NCBI GenBank assembly: GCA_947034885.2
Contig: OX344754.2
Location: forward strand, 22,462,501 to 22,526,500
Origin: Thuidium tamariscinum
Taxonomy: Eukaryota; Streptophyta; Bryopsida; Hypnales; Thuidiaceae
Reading direction: 5' to 3'
DNA length: 64,000 nt
The notes beneath the pieces were generated by a model. The model was not told where the DNA came from. It did no database searches and saw only the letters and a program-made list of their open reading frames with translations. Position 1 is the stretch's first letter. Every line of letters begins with the position of its first letter. A program made the position numbers and the translations under genes. Positions 10,206 to 22,254 of this stretch are shown piece by piece.

Positions 10206-11699
10206 ATTATGCATAGAAAGCTAATGTGGTCAAGACACTATTATGTTAGATAATATTAATTAATTAATTATTCAAAATAATTATTAAATATTTTTTAAAT
10301 TAAAAATATTTTTTTGGAATCAGTTTTCAGTTTTATAATATATTTTTAATTTTTTGGAAATTTTTTTAATTTATTTTTGAAAAAATTTGTCAAATCAGAC
10401 TAGTAGGGGTTGATTCACTATATAGGGAACAGTTTTGGAGAATGGCCCCAAAACAATCTTTGAGAGGCCTTAAAAATCATCTAATGAAAATTTTGTAGTT
10501 AATTTTTGATGATTTCAAGTACATGATCAAATCAATTTTGAAATGCAAATGGTGAAAATATAGAGGTACTAAACATTTGAAGTTTGTACTTAAACTTTAT
10601 TAATTTTGAGGGTAAAATTCCAAGGTAATTGCATTTGCAATTAGAGGAAAATGGATTTTTTTTCAAGCTTGTCCTATAGGATTTGTAGAATTTTGAATCT
10701 TCTTGGAATGAGATTTTGCATTAAAAATTTCTTTTGAAAATTGCATGTTAAATGATATTAGTTACACGCATGCCAAATTTCAAAAGTAGGTGAAGAATTT
10801 AGCAAAAGACTCCAAAAAAGCGTGACTTACTGATTTTTTTTTTGGGGGGGGGAAGGGATTTAATTCTTGATTCAAGCATCATATCAAATCTTCTTATATT
10901 TTCTCCAAGTGGGGTGAATGTCTCCATTTAGAGTCAAAATTTAATAAACATCCATTTATTTTTTTACTTCATTATAGCATATTCAAATTTTGATTGCCCT
11001 CTAAATAGACACTTTCAAGGTTAATCTTGTGTAGTAAACAATAAACCTTAATAATTTCTTAGAGGTAAATAAGGGGCAATGAAGAATTCTCCAAGTTCCA
11101 TTAGTGCAATTAAATTTGGAAAAATATGGACAAAAGCTTTCACCAAAGACAATACACAAGTTCAAAATCTCACCATCTCAAAAACTACCATCATCAAATT
11201 CCTACAAACATGGTACAGAACACAAATCATATATTTTAATAAAAGATCAAATCTTCAAACTCAAAGTTATTTACTTTACATGGTTCCATTTTGTGACTTT
11301 TTGTGAATGAATTTTACCAAAAAAAAATTCTATGTCTTCTTTGAGGATGATTTGTTGAATTCTTTGATTTGAAATTTGAAATTTCAATCAATTTCAATTG
11401 AAGAAAAAACATATCAAATTCAAAATATGCTCTTAAAATCTTAAGCTTTCTTCACTAGTGTATATAATAGTCTAATAAATCTAGATGCAAATAAAATACT
11501 TAATAATAGGATTGGGATAACAACTTCCCCCCAAAAACATCAAATGCACAACTTTAATACAAATAAACACATTGTTAAAATCTATAAAAACAATTTAACT
11601 ACAACCACTTTTAACATACTAGGTTGAAATGCTTGAGTTATCCAAAACCCTTGAGAATCACTCTTTCTTTGGTCCCCAATTTGTAACCATATCTTACAT
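10206..11699. other. Intergenic AT-rich DNA between S1 and the next repeat
   Basis: I see no gene. The open frames at 11079-11310 are low-complexity, overlap in two frames and have no homologue elsewhere in the window. A poly-G run is at 10843-10851. Confidence 0.4.
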
Positions 11700-12105
11700 T
11701 GTAAGTGAGATTGCATTTGAATTTTTCTTCAATTTTTACCATTTTTGGAATGACAACTAGTTATGATTGCATGCAACTAATCATATGGAGTGTCTACATT
11801 TTGAGTTGAGGTTTAGGTCCAATCCTTGCAAACTCAATGTCCACCTCAACTAGTGCAAAAGAATTTTTGTCCTCTCTTTCTACAAGTGTGGGATCTAAAC
11901 TTCAATCAAGATTTTAGAATAAAGATAATTCCATATACTTCAATTTCATGCAACAATACCTTGCTGTAATTACCTCTCAAAATAAACACAAGTTGATTAA
12001 AACTTTAAACTCAATTTAGAAATAGGAAAAAACTAGGGACCAAAGAAAAGGTGAATATCAAAACTGTCATAAAATCTCTACTAGGAACATGTGCAACAAT
12101 TTCAG
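11700..12105. repeat. Inverted copy of 25430-25840
   Basis: The reverse complement of this stretch follows the 3' flank of gene 2: blocks such as TACAAGTGTGGGATCTAAAC and CCTTGCTGTAATTACCTCTC appear in both. It is absent from the gene 3 flank, so it is a separate dispersed or captured repeat, not part of the core segment. Confidence 0.75.
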
Positions 12106-12110
12106 ACTTA

Positions 12111-12383
12111 AGGTAGGTACACCCAAAAGTGTCACTTATTCATACTGAGCCTAGTTCCTGCTATTAGCTAGTTCAAATTTTTATGTAGTCTTGCTGGCAA
12201 GTGAAAGCATGTTCCAACGCACTAAAGAACGTAGGATTTGGATACTATATGCAAAAGTTATTAACAGTCAAAGTTTGTTTATGAAAGCACCATCTACAAT
12301 CTGTGAACATGACTGATTTTGAAAATGTATGTGGACTGTAGATGGCGCTTTTAGGAACAGGGTGCTTTTGGGTGTACCCACCT
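12111..12383. mobile_element. TA-flanked MITE, family A
   Basis: 273 bp with ends AGGTAGGTACACCCAAAAGT and CTTTTGGGTGTACCCACCT, and TA on both sides (12109-12110, 12384-12385). The GCACCATCTACA and CTGTAGATGGCGCTTTTA internal pair is conserved. It is directly adjacent to the repeat at 11700-12105. Confidence 0.88.
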
Positions 12384-12725
12384 TACACAGAATCAATCCA
12401 TTCAATCCCAAACTGAAGAGTCCCATGTTCTAATTATGTGATAGTTTTTCTGGACAGACAAAGGACGGAGGGAGAGGTGGACAAGAACAGAGCTCCCGCC
12501 CCCGCCCTACAGGACTCTAGCAGGATGTGGAAAAAGCTTGATGGGGGTGTTTTGCATCTCGCATTTTCAGCATCTAGGGCCTTGGTTTTGTAAACCAAAG
12601 CTCATTCCAAACTCCCCTCCAAATGCTGAAATGTCTGCAGCTTGAGACATTTATTGATATGGAACCAATCCTGAGATGCTTTTATGTCATCAATGTCAGG
12701 AAATTTGCCTTACATTGGCAGGATG
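12384..12725. other. Intergenic DNA
   Basis: A short, slightly GC-richer stretch with no open frame of note. I see nothing I can name. Confidence 0.4.
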
Positions 12726-13380
12726 TTAACCCCTAAATTCCCAAGGCCTGTTTTGAGCTTCCTGAAATTTGCTCTAAGTTGAACAAAATGTGGACATTTT
12801 GATAAGTTGTATCAATTTTTTTGAATTGTAATTGTGCAAATTCAAACTAGACATGTTAGAGATTGCATAGGAAAAGATAACACAACAATAGCACTTATGG
12901 AGTGAAAGATTATATCATTTGACCATGAAGGTGTTAAAACTACAAAAATGATGTGAAGTCTTTCTATCTACTTTTCGCAAGCCAAATCCAAAATGTTGGT
13001 GACCAAAAAAAATATGAGGTGAAAGGGCTTGACATGCATAACTCCAATCAATTTATGGCTCCTCAAAATCTACTCTACAATTTTTGTAAATGAATTTTGA
13101 ATGTGATTTTCTCTCCAAGATCTAGTGTATTTGAGGCTCATTTTCAAGAGCTCTCAACACTACCAAAAGTCAAGATTGCAAGGGGTACATTTGTACAAAA
13201 TATTGAATAGAAAAATCACTATCATTCATTTTCCAGATTAGATTTTTGACACTCAAACTAGACTTCTAGAAGAACTTTCCAAAAATAAAAACTACTAAAA
13301 ATAGCAAGTTGGTTAAGCTTTATTTAACTTCAAAGTTTTGCAAACACCTGATTTTGGTGCCTTGGGCATTTAGGAATTAA
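12726..13380. mobile_element. ~655-bp terminal-inverted-repeat element, copy 1
   Basis: It begins TTAACCCCTAAATTCCCAAG and ends GGTGCCTTGGGCATTTAGGA, an inverted pair. The whole interior aligns in reverse orientation with 44305-44936 (shared blocks include AAACTAGACATGTTAGAGAT and GATCTAGTGTATTTGAG). No coding capacity; non-autonomous. Confidence 0.75.
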
Positions 13381-13399
13381 ATGGTACCAACGAAGGGCC

Positions 13400-13625
13400 G
13401 GGGTGAACTAACCCCCTCGCTCGGCCACTTGGGAAAACACTGGAATTTTTTATTTTCTGCAAATAATCTTTTTTGTAAATTCTGAATTCATATTTGCAAT
13501 CAAAGGCCCCAAATTTGCTAGGGGAATTCAAGATAAATTATTTAAGCACAAAATAGGAGGCTTTTTGTTTTACCTACTCCCCTAGAATTACTTAAAGTGG
13601 CCAAGCGAGGGGGGTAGTTCACCCA
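13400..13625. mobile_element. MITE with GGTGAACTA-type ends and a shared core
   Basis: The left arm GGTGAACTAACCCCCTCGCT mirrors the right arm AGCGAGGGGGGTAGTTCACC. The core contains GAATTCATATTTGCAATCAA followed by GGCCCCAAATTTGC, as in the elements at 2261, 13640, 44969 and 50478, although the arms differ between copies. Confidence 0.75.
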
Positions 13626-13635
13626 GACCCAACGA

Positions 13636-13835
13636 GTAGTAGGTCTAGGAGGGTGGATTTTGGGTTCTCCAGGATAAAAGTGAAAAAAAAGCCCCCTACT
13701 TTGTGCTGTGCCTAGGGTATGTTCTAGACCTTGTTCCATTAAATTGGGGACTCTGATTGCAAATATGAATTTAAAATTTGCAAAAAATAAAAAATTCTTG
13801 CATTTTCCCTTAGGTAAATCAACCCTGTTGGGCCC
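13636..13835. mobile_element. Related MITE in inverted orientation, adjacent to the previous one
   Basis: Its reverse complement aligns with 44969-45235: GGGCCCAACA, then TTACCTAAGGGAAAA, then the CATATTTGCAATCAGAG core, then CTAGGCACAGC and CACTTTTATCC. It sits back to back with the element at 13400-13625. The 124-residue minus-strand open frame across both is an artefact. Confidence 0.65.
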
Positions 13836-13886
13836 ATGTTGTTGGTACAATTCAACGTCTTGCCTTACATTGCCTCCACTGTAGTA

Positions 13887-14100
13887 CGGTAGAGGCACCC
13901 AATGGCGCACTTGCACCCAATGCCGTCCATTTCTAAATCAGTCATTCATTCTAGACAGAAATGTAGCAGGACTATAGATTGCTTATTGTTTTAGGTCAAA
14001 AGCTTATTGTACTGCCTACCTACATTTATAGCCTGAAATGATTGTGTGTTGTAGAAACGGACGACATTGGGTACATGTGCGCCATTGGGTGCCTCTCCCT
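13887..14100. mobile_element. TA-flanked MITE, family G (AGGCACCCAATGG ends), copy 1
   Basis: The left end GGTAGAGGCACCCAATGGC mirrors the right end GCCATTGGGTGCCTCTCCCT. TA flanks at 13885-13886 and 14101-14102. Length 214 bp. A second copy is at 48112-48312. The shared interior includes TCATTCATTCTAGA and GGTCAAAAG. Confidence 0.82.
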
Positions 14101-14102
14101 TA

Positions 14103-14236
14103 GGGCCGGTTTCCATTGGGGGCCTGGACGTCCAGGCAGGGGTCTCGTCCTTCCAGGTCTGCAGGCGGGGGTCGCAGGACCTGGAAGCTGGAGGGGACCT
14201 AGGAGTCCAGTCCAGGCCCTCAATGGAAACCGGCCC
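14103..14236. mobile_element. 134-bp GC-rich MITE, target duplication TTA
   Basis: Near-perfect palindromic arms: GGGCCGGTTTCCATTGGGGG pairs with CCCTCAATGGAAACCGGCCC. TTA flanks both sides (14100-14102, 14237-14239), as for PIF/Harbinger (Tourist-like) MITEs. It abuts family G without a gap: the TA ending that element is part of this TTA. It stands out as a GC-rich island. The frames read across it are not genes. Confidence 0.85.
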
Positions 14237-14239
14237 TTA

Positions 14240-15589
14240 TGGGTCTACTGGTCAGAAATGCCTTTCATTGCTACCCTTAAGTTTTTATTTTTGTCGATTT
14301 TGCACATCTCAACTTTAATATTTGAATGCTTATGTCAAATATCTGTCAACAAAAATGAAACTACAGGATGTTCTCAATCTGGAGTTATTCAGACAGTATT
14401 TTTGTTTGGTGCTTATTTCCTTCTTGTTGGGTCATCTCTTTTCCTATTTGTACCTTTCAGACACAATTTGTTGTGAAGAACTTCAGGATCAGAATCACAT
14501 GCACTTTCTTTGCCCTCTAAGATACTGGGATTGCCTTTGAAAATTTTTATTCAAAAAGTGTTGTGCATGTTTTCACTTTTCAGGGGAGTTTGCATCAGCG
14601 GATATGGTGCCCTATTATGTATAGAGCAATGTCAAAGGAGGATGGCATTTTGGAAAATAAAGGGTAGACAAGGATGGCGAAGCTAAACAAGGAGGACCTT
14701 TATTTCCCAAATCACCCAATGATAAGGAGAGTTGCCCAATGTAAACCACAAGGAAAATTGAACAATCTTGGATGAAGAAAAAAATGAATGAAAAATGCAT
14801 AATACTTGATTATGTGGGTAAAATTGCATAATTGGGCATTATGTCCTCATTGCAACATAAAAGTTAGTTGGGTACAAGCATGCTTTGGGGATCCCATAAA
14901 TAGTGTCACACAATCAATTTCACTAAGATTCATTTCTTCAATATAGATTAAAATACAATTCTTGTTGTAAAATATAATTTTAATTCAAACTTGCTTACTT
15001 CAAGTAGAATACAATATGAAACCATCCAAAAAAATCACCATCAATAGATTAATATTGTTAAATTGATTCTTGTAACTCATTTCAGGACTTTATCACAGTG
15101 TCCATTTTTCATTCACAAATCAAAAAGGAATCTCAAAACTTATTAGAAAGTGTATTCAAATCACTTTATTGGTTTATGATGTTTTAATAACCAATTGTAG
15201 TAATTTATAGCTTGATATGGGATGTTTAACTATTTTATTATTATTTTCCAAATCATCTTATATATTACAAGGAAGAGCTACGTCTAAAAGGAATTCAAAA
15301 CTGAAGATATTTTTTAATATTATATTTGAAATATAAAAAGTGAGTTGTAAAGTAGTAAATTGGCCAAAAACCATGGTAAAATTCTTACATATACATTTGT
15401 ATTCTCTATTGACATGAAATTAGTTGCTAAATCCTAATAAATATGAAAATTAAAAATTAAAGATTTAATAAGTTTTGACTCTTGAAAATAATTTGATTAT
15501 ATGTGTTGTAACAAGAACTAATGTTTTTAAAAAAACTAACCTCATTTTTACTTGTAAATTAGGCATTAAAGACGAGTCAACTACTTTTA
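14240..15589. other. Intergenic AT-rich DNA
   Basis: No gene recognised. Open frames of 61-72 codons near 14322 and 14615 lack any support. Confidence 0.4.
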
Positions 15590-16485
15590 GTTGATATTGG
15601 TACATTTTCATTGGTAACTAAAGTTTTTAAATGAATTTGGGTATGGACAAAAGGAAACAAGTGTGGAGGATGGGGAATTGAATGCATTGGGAGAAGAACT
15701 ACAACAATTTGTACTAACATGTGGTTTAGAGGTTGAAAAAACTAACAAAATAAGGGCTGAAAATACAAAAATCTTCCGATGAAAGAACCTTCAATTGCCA
15801 AAAAAGTTATTGTAGAAGCCCAAGTATTCATACCAATTTTACTAGTATGGTTAGATCTTTAGAATGCATCACAATTTGGTATTTTTTTCCATCTTTAGCT
15901 TCGGGCTAGAAAATGTTTTGCCCACCTCAAAAATCAACCATAGTCCTTATTAGCTTAATACACTAAAAGATGCATCTTAGTCCACCCCAAAGCTATGAGC
16001 TTTTGGTCTTATGATGTGCTTACAGTTGTTACTGCACTTCTTGAAAAAAGGACAAATATTTTCATTTCTTCACTTGTTGGGCATTGAAAACAACAAATTG
16101 TCCACACATCCACAAATTAATACATTAAAGATTGGTTGACCACTTTTTGATCAAGATTGTTACTTTTTTATTGGTAGTCAAAGTTTTAGAATGAATTTGG
16201 ATACAAACAAAAAAAACAAGTGTGGGGAATTAGTCACCAAGTAAAAATTATGACAATCTATATTAGAATGAGATGTAGGGGTTGAAAAACCTGACATATA
16301 TAAGCTGAGAATATAGAAGTCTTTCAACAAGGGAACCTTCAATTGCAACAAAAAAAATTAATAAAGGCCCAAGTATTATTCCCACTATGGAATGCATCAC
16401 GGTTTAGTATTTTTTTAATATATAGCTTTAGACTACAAAACATCTTGCCCACCCTAAAAAAATCAACCATGATCCTTAATGGATT
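15590..16485 (+). repeat. Diverged tandem duplication (unit ~0.35 kb, offset ~0.55 kb)
   Basis: About 15590-15975 recurs at 16140-16485: both contain CAAAGTTTT/TAAAGTTTTT, AACAAGTGTGG, GAACCTTCAATTGC, GAATGCATCAC and TTGCCCACC..AAAATCAACCAT in the same order. They have diverged by substitutions and small gaps. No open frame. Confidence 0.7.
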
Positions 16486-18200
16486 AAGGTGGTCATTTTT
16501 TCTTTGAAATTATATTAAGCATGCCATATTTTTTGTAACATGCAACATGGTGTGAATCAAGAGAAGTGCAATGAATTAAGAGTCAATATGCAACAATGTG
16601 GCAATTTAATTGGAATTGATCCAACTTTGTCCATTAAGATTCTTTTCTCCCATTTTTTAGTTTACATTTTTCTATTTGTTATCCAACATTTGCATTTGCA
16701 TAGTTATGATTACATTATCTACGTACTACGTATACAAATTCATTGTTTTATTTAATTAACAATAAGAGTAGCTATCTTCATTTTCTAAATTTCTTGAGAA
16801 GTTGAATTTAATTGAGTGCTTTTCATTAGGTATGCACAATCCCACCTCATTTCTCGTTGGATTTTTGGTATGTCATTCTCAGGCTTACTAGGAATATCCA
16901 ACTTTTTTTAAAACATAATTTTAGTGAATAGTAGTGCATATAGTCCTTGCAATTGGTCAAGTGCAAGAATGCCTACTTCAGTGTGAGTAGTTTGAATGAA
17001 TTACTCACAACATACACATCAATGTTCTAATTTTTTTAATTACCATATTATAAGGATAGATCTTGATCTATTTTGAATGTTGGTAGGCAAATCTAGAGAG
17101 TAAGTCAATAGTGATTACCTCATACCTTTTCCAACAAGTAACCCTAAAGGATATTTCATATTCACACATGATCAACTTCATTAGATTTCTACATTAAAAT
17201 ATATGTTTCAAAAATTTGGTATTTTTCAAATTTAGTGATGTATGTTTTAAATTTAATCTCATTTTCATAATCAGAAACATTGAATTTAATTTTATAAAAA
17301 AATTTGAAAAAATTTCTTTGTAAAAATCATAGTATTTAGGGTAGATGCATGTCTGGGTGGCTCACATATGATACTATAGAAGTTCACATACCGATGAGTA
17401 TTTGGTGCATGTTGGCACTTTGGAAGATTCAATGGATGTTCATCCATTGGCATGTTCATCCATTGAATTTTCATCATGATACCTACTAAAATATCCATGG
17501 AGGAATCTATTTTTTTTACCCTTGTATGGATTTTGTAAACAAAGGCTAAAATCAAACCCTTTAACCCCTAAAGCCCTGAATAACGTTTTTTGAGATTATA
17601 AATTTTTTAGGCAGCTCACTACGGATGGAGTTTTTTTTCTTCTTCTTTGAAATGTTGATACAATGTGTGCCCAAGGAGTAGCTTTAAGGCCCAATAATTT
17701 TCATAACTTTTGACTTCACGGTTAAAAAATTATGGCAGGATATGTTGTTTTTTTACTTGGTGGGCAGCCTGGGCAGCTGAAAAAACTAATTCAAAAAAAC
17801 TTTAAAAAAAAGTGGAATTTCAAATTGATTCTTTAGGTTTATACATGCATGGGAAGCTTTGAATCATTCCATTTGGATCAATGAGTCAAAAGTTATGAGG
17901 TTTTTTAGTTTGCGGGTAGGTATGGAGTCATTTGACTAAAAAATATTAGCTGAAAAATGAGCAAAAAATATTACCATCTCAAAAAATACATGATAAAGGC
18001 AGACCAACCCTTAAATGAGTAGTTTCTAAGCGTCTTACCTCAGTACATCTTCTTAGTGCAAGGCCTGCCATTTAACTATCCCCTAAAAAGATGTTATCAC
18101 TCCTGGCCAATTTCCTTCCCTCCTCCCTGAAAAATCACAAGCCATCAATTTTAAACTAAAAAAAATACTCTCCCTCAAATGCCGTCAATTTCTAAAAAAA
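16486..18200. other. Intergenic DNA with a partial TTAACCCCTAAAG-family repeat
   Basis: No gene seen. From 17561 the sequence TTAACCCCTAAAGCCC opens a relative of the repeats at 35391, 45619 and 55635, including the GAAGCTTTGAATCATTCC block near 17850. Its right end is not clear. Confidence 0.45.
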
Positions 18201-18239
18201 TCACATGCTGTCAATTTTTGGAAGATTTAATCTGAACTG

Positions 18240-18475
18240 TTCAAATACAAATTCATAATATGAATATAGATATTGTATGTATATTTTATATATATAGGAT
18301 ACCAAGTATGGACACAATAGACATACTATAAAATATAGATATGGTATGAATATTGTATAAATATGAATATATGAATGAAGATTGATACGGGAATAGATAT
18401 GGGTACGAATACTAGAAGGAATATAAATATGAGTATAGATACAGATATGGATACGAAAGGGGATATAGGGTACAA
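18240..18475. repeat. Degenerate AT-rich minisatellite-like tract
   Basis: Loose repeats of the form GATATGGGTACGAATA / GAGTATAGATACAGATATGG. The 92-residue Tyr/Ile-rich minus-strand open frame is simply this tract translated. Confidence 0.7.
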
Positions 18476-19725
18476 TCAATATCCGAAATTGATTGTCTTA
18501 TGAATTAATTTCTAAAATTATAAAGAGGGCCAGGTAAGAGGGGAGGCTTAAGGGATACCTAATTTCAATTAATCAATTAAACCCAGAGGTACTGTGAAAA
18601 TAATAAGAAATATTTAAAAAAAATTCTCTGTCTTTTGGGTGGAAGTGATGCCTTACTATCCCCTATCCACCTATTTACCATCCACTCAAAAGGCAGGGCA
18701 CACATCCATGTGCGGTCTGTGCACATTGTTGTGCATTTGGAGCTGCAGGGCTGATCAAACTTACAGTGCCCTCTCAAACCAAATTCATTGCTAGTCTAAG
18801 ATACGTCCTCCTTGTGAAAAAGGTTGATAAGTTAGAGGCAGCCATGAAGTTCCATCTCATTTGTTTCCAAAAAAGAAAAAGATTTTAAAGATTTAAAAAA
18901 GAAGAAAAAAGAAAGGGGATGATCAAGGGGCTAATAAGCAAATCCATTTGTGAGGACACTGTCCTGAACAGTCCAGAGCAGCTCCTTATTGGGACTTCAC
19001 TGGGTATTTTGGATTGTTCACTTGTGTGTGCTTACAAGGACCAATTCAAGGCTTTGTCTATCAGCCAGAAAAATAATTCTTCAAATCCTTGACAGGGGTA
19101 AGGAAGAAGGTTTGGAAACAACTCATTTAAGGGGAACTTGGCCTCTATAGACAAATTACTCCAAAAATTTTGGCCTTTTTCTCCTGAGAAGAGGGAAATA
19201 CAACAGTGCTAAGTGGAATCACAATTTTTGAAGCCAAAGCGAATTTGCCGTAAGTTTTGGAAGTGGCAGGTGTATAGGCCACTATTATAGTTCATAGAGT
19301 ACAGTAGAGATCAATTGAGGCATGTCAGAATAGGGAGCAAGTGAAAGTAGAAATCAATTAACAAAGTCTTTAGTATGTGCATAGAAGTTCGATAAAGCAT
19401 CCCTTACATATTCAATAATGATAGTAAATATCTCTTCACTACTTTCCATGCACGACCCTCCAGCTACCTTACGCTTATTAATTACTCATCTACATCTTCG
19501 AAGCATACTTTGTACTCACCCCTTCCAACTCATTTTCACTCAAAAAGCATGCATTGTAAACCATTTTTTTCCAATACATTCATGTTCTTCCAATTCAATT
19601 ACTCATTGCATTGTTTTGGCCACTTTTTTAGGGGTGGTTCTTACAGCCTCAACAGTTTTAGCACCTCCTCCTATGCATTAGGCAACTTTGACCATCATTC
19701 AATTCAATACACTTTGTTGCACATA

Positions 19726-20577
19726 CGGTAGAACCACCCATAAGCAACCAGCACCCCCAATCTATTCATAGACGTATTTTCAATCAAGGCTCTAGAGAGT
19801 GTTTCTTTTCTCCTTTTCAAAGTTGGAATTAAATTTCATGATACATGTCCCAAAGTAAGGTAGAGGTACTCATAGTCGATCACTTAAGTGAGTTTTAGGC
19901 AAATATATTGTAAGGAGTATGAGGCAAGTGAAAATTTTGCCAAGTAGGAAGATGCGAAATATAGAATTTACAAATTTTTAGAGCTTTATTCCCCAAATTG
20001 AAATTTTTATGATTTTTGGAAGCCAAAAAGTTATCTATACTAATAGACGATATCTAAACTCTTCCAATTCCAATCATAGACTAAGTACATTCTTGCTCAC
20101 TATTTCCTACATTCTCACTCACTATCGTTCCTACTTTCTTTCTCACTAATTTGGAACCTATGTCATGATCTTATTCAGCCCAACCTTAAAATGGTGGAAA
20201 AAATGCATTCTATGCTTCGATTGGAAATATGTTCTAACCTTGGTTGGAAATAGTTGTAGTCTATAGGTTGGGTACGGGTCTATGGTCAGGAATGGGTACC
20301 TCTACCTTAATGTGTGAGAAAGTAGGAAGGAATGAGTAAAAGAGTTTGTTTTTTGGGTGATCGAAATTAGAAGAGTCCATAGATTGGCTATGGGTCCAGT
20401 GCACTTTTTGCATTTCAAAATTCATAGTAATTTCAATTCATGCAAAAACATTACCAAAGTTTTACAATCCCCATGATCATTTCCATCATTGCACCTCTAA
20501 AAATATTTGCTTTACTTTGCACTATACCAAATCATTTCTAGAATACCTTAAATGATTGGTTGTGAGTGGTTCTACCA
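19726..20577. mobile_element. AGGTAGAACCACC-family MITE (family C) interrupted by a nested MITE
   Basis: The left end CGGTAGAACCACCCATAAGC and right end TTGTGAGTGGTTCTACCA are flanked by TA (19724-19725, 20578-20579). A family D element (19858-20307) lies inside it. Without the nested element it matches the 366-bp copy at 26531-26896, which occupies the equivalent place in S3. Confidence 0.8.
19858..20307. mobile_element. 450-bp TA-flanked MITE, family D, nested, with empty site in S3
   Basis: Ends are AGGTAGAGGTACTCAT and GGGTACCTCTACCT; TA at 19856-19857 and 20308-20309. The S3 counterpart reads GTCCCAAAGTAGTGTCGAGA near 26640 with no insertion, so TA is the duplicated target. Confidence 0.88.
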
Positions 20578-20928
20578 TAGCCACCTTTCTTTTGTTTTTG
20601 AGAAAGTGTCAACTAAAGATCAATGAAAATTAGTTACATCTTCATGAAGTGATGTGTTTCTACATTCATCAAATTTATAATTAGTAAATCGCTTTTTTGT
20701 CATTTCTAAGCCATCTTTCATCCAAAATTCATCAAACTCTCTCTCTCTACATATGAAAAATATAATAGGCAAAAGAAAAACACCCATAACTCCTTGTAGG
20801 CAAATCATAACATGGTAGAAACCTAAAGGTTTTGGTGGAGGACAAAGCTATTCCTTGTCTCCACATCCAAATTTTCTTTTTAAAGTATAATGAAGATTTT
20901 TTTTGTCTTTGTGAGCTACCCAAACTTA

Positions 20929-21326
20929 AGATAGAACCACTAATGACCAATCATTTAAGGTACTCTACACATGATCTAGTGTAGTGCAAGGCAAAACAAA
21001 TATTTTCAAAGGTGAAAAGATAAAAATAATGGGTATTGCAAAAAATTTGGTAATTTTATCACATGAATTGAAATTTCTATGAATTTTGGAAAGCAATAAG
21101 TGCGATAGACCCAATATCAATCTATAAAATCTTCTAATTTTGATCACACAAAAAAAATACTTTTTTACTCACTTCTTCCTACTTTCTTGTACAATACTTT
21201 GGAACATGTGCCATGAACTTTTAGTCTCTACTTTAAAAATGAGAATAAAATATATTTTTGCCATGGTTGGAAATACGTCTATCAATAGGTTGGCGGGGGG
21301 TGATTGGTTATAGGTGGTTCTACCAT
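20929..21326. mobile_element. TA-flanked MITE, family C, in S2 only
   Basis: It opens AGATAGAACCACTAATGACC and closes GGTTATAGGTGGTTCTACCA. The equivalent DNA of S3 (near 27240) and S1 (near 9350) reads straight through, CCCAAACTTGCAATGATG, so the insertion is specific to S2. The target differs from TA by one base (TG) in the empty copies. Confidence 0.82.
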
Positions 21327-21778
21327 TACAATGATGCCAAAAAGGACGTCTTTTTTTTGAGGATAAATTTGATTGCATAGATAAATAGAACACATGCAGA
21401 ACTGTGCATAGATATATAGAACACATGCAAAACATCCATGCCATTGAAAAACAGAAATACGATCTTGGAAGAGTTCAATGTGAGGTGGTGTAACAAGGAT
21501 GGCCAAACTTTGTGATTGATTGAAATAGATATCTCCATATTGTAACTTTATTGTGACTTTACTGTTGTGATCATTTTGAGTGCAGGTGGCTGGGTCTGAT
21601 TGCTCAAAAGGGACAAATTGGGCCACATTCAAGCTTGGTGTTATTTAGCTAGGCCACACTGTGCCATGTCATGATGTTTCTTTCACTGGTCAGTGAATTG
21701 ACAGTCCCAATAACCATACAGGCAAGTGGCGGTGATCCACTCGAGCAAACTGCAAAAGCTTCTTTTTGTCTAGCATTT

Positions 21779-21884
21779 CACGTGTTCATTTCTCTGTGTT
21801 GATTTTTTGGCATTCCAGTGACTCCCTTCAGTTTACCTTCATGCATTTCTCGTGCTCATTTCTCTGCCCCAAAATGAGCACGTG
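21779..21884. promoter_or_regulatory. Two G-boxes upstream of gene 2
   Basis: CACGTG occurs at 21779-21784 and 21879-21884, the second inside the hairpin arm. They lie ~370-480 bp upstream of the gene 2 ATG. Regulatory meaning is inference. Confidence 0.4.
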
Positions 21885-21924
21885 AAATGCATGAAGGTAA
21901 ACTGAAGGAAGTCACTGGAATGCA
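21812..21924. repeat. Long promoter hairpin upstream of gene 2
   Basis: GCATTCCAGTGACTCCCTTC pairs with GAAGGAAGTCACTGGAATGC and the adjoining AGTTTACCTTCATGCATTTC pairs with GAAATGCATGAAGGTAAACT. The mismatch position (CTCCC here, CTACC before gene 1) is matched on the opposite arm in both copies, so the two arms have changed together. Confidence 0.88.
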
Positions 21925-22254
21925 TCCCATATTTCAGAGAGTGCTTGGCTTGCATTAGTTGGTACGTTGTCATAGCAACAATCCCACCCCACCCTACCCC
22001 GGTGGTTTTCTGCGACTATAACTTCAGTGAGTGTGGCCTTGAAAACCAGAGACCTGCTTCGTTGCTCCTTAGTCTGCTTTGATGAGCCAGTGAGACTGTG
22101 AACTCCTGAAGGTCTGCAGGTGCAAGAACCCGAGTTGCAGAAGCCACCTGATGGTCTGCCGGTCCTTAGTGGGTCCAGTGAAGTGAGCAAGAGACAAGTG
22201 AGAACCCACATTTGAGGCTTTGTTTGTGGCATTCACGGGGAGGTCCAGTTTAGA

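Noticed and set aside
13542-13916. 124-codon minus-strand open frame
   Set aside because: It reads through two back-to-back MITEs and into a third element; the coding potential is incidental to GC-richer arms.
14042-14476. 144-codon + strand open frame (and overlapping 83-codon frame)
   Set aside because: It starts in a family G MITE and crosses the palindromic GC-rich MITE; two frames and the opposite strand are open at once, which indicates composition, not a gene.
18201-18479. Tyr/Ile-rich 92-codon open frame
   Set aside because: It is a translation of a degenerate GATATGGATACGAATA-type tandem tract.
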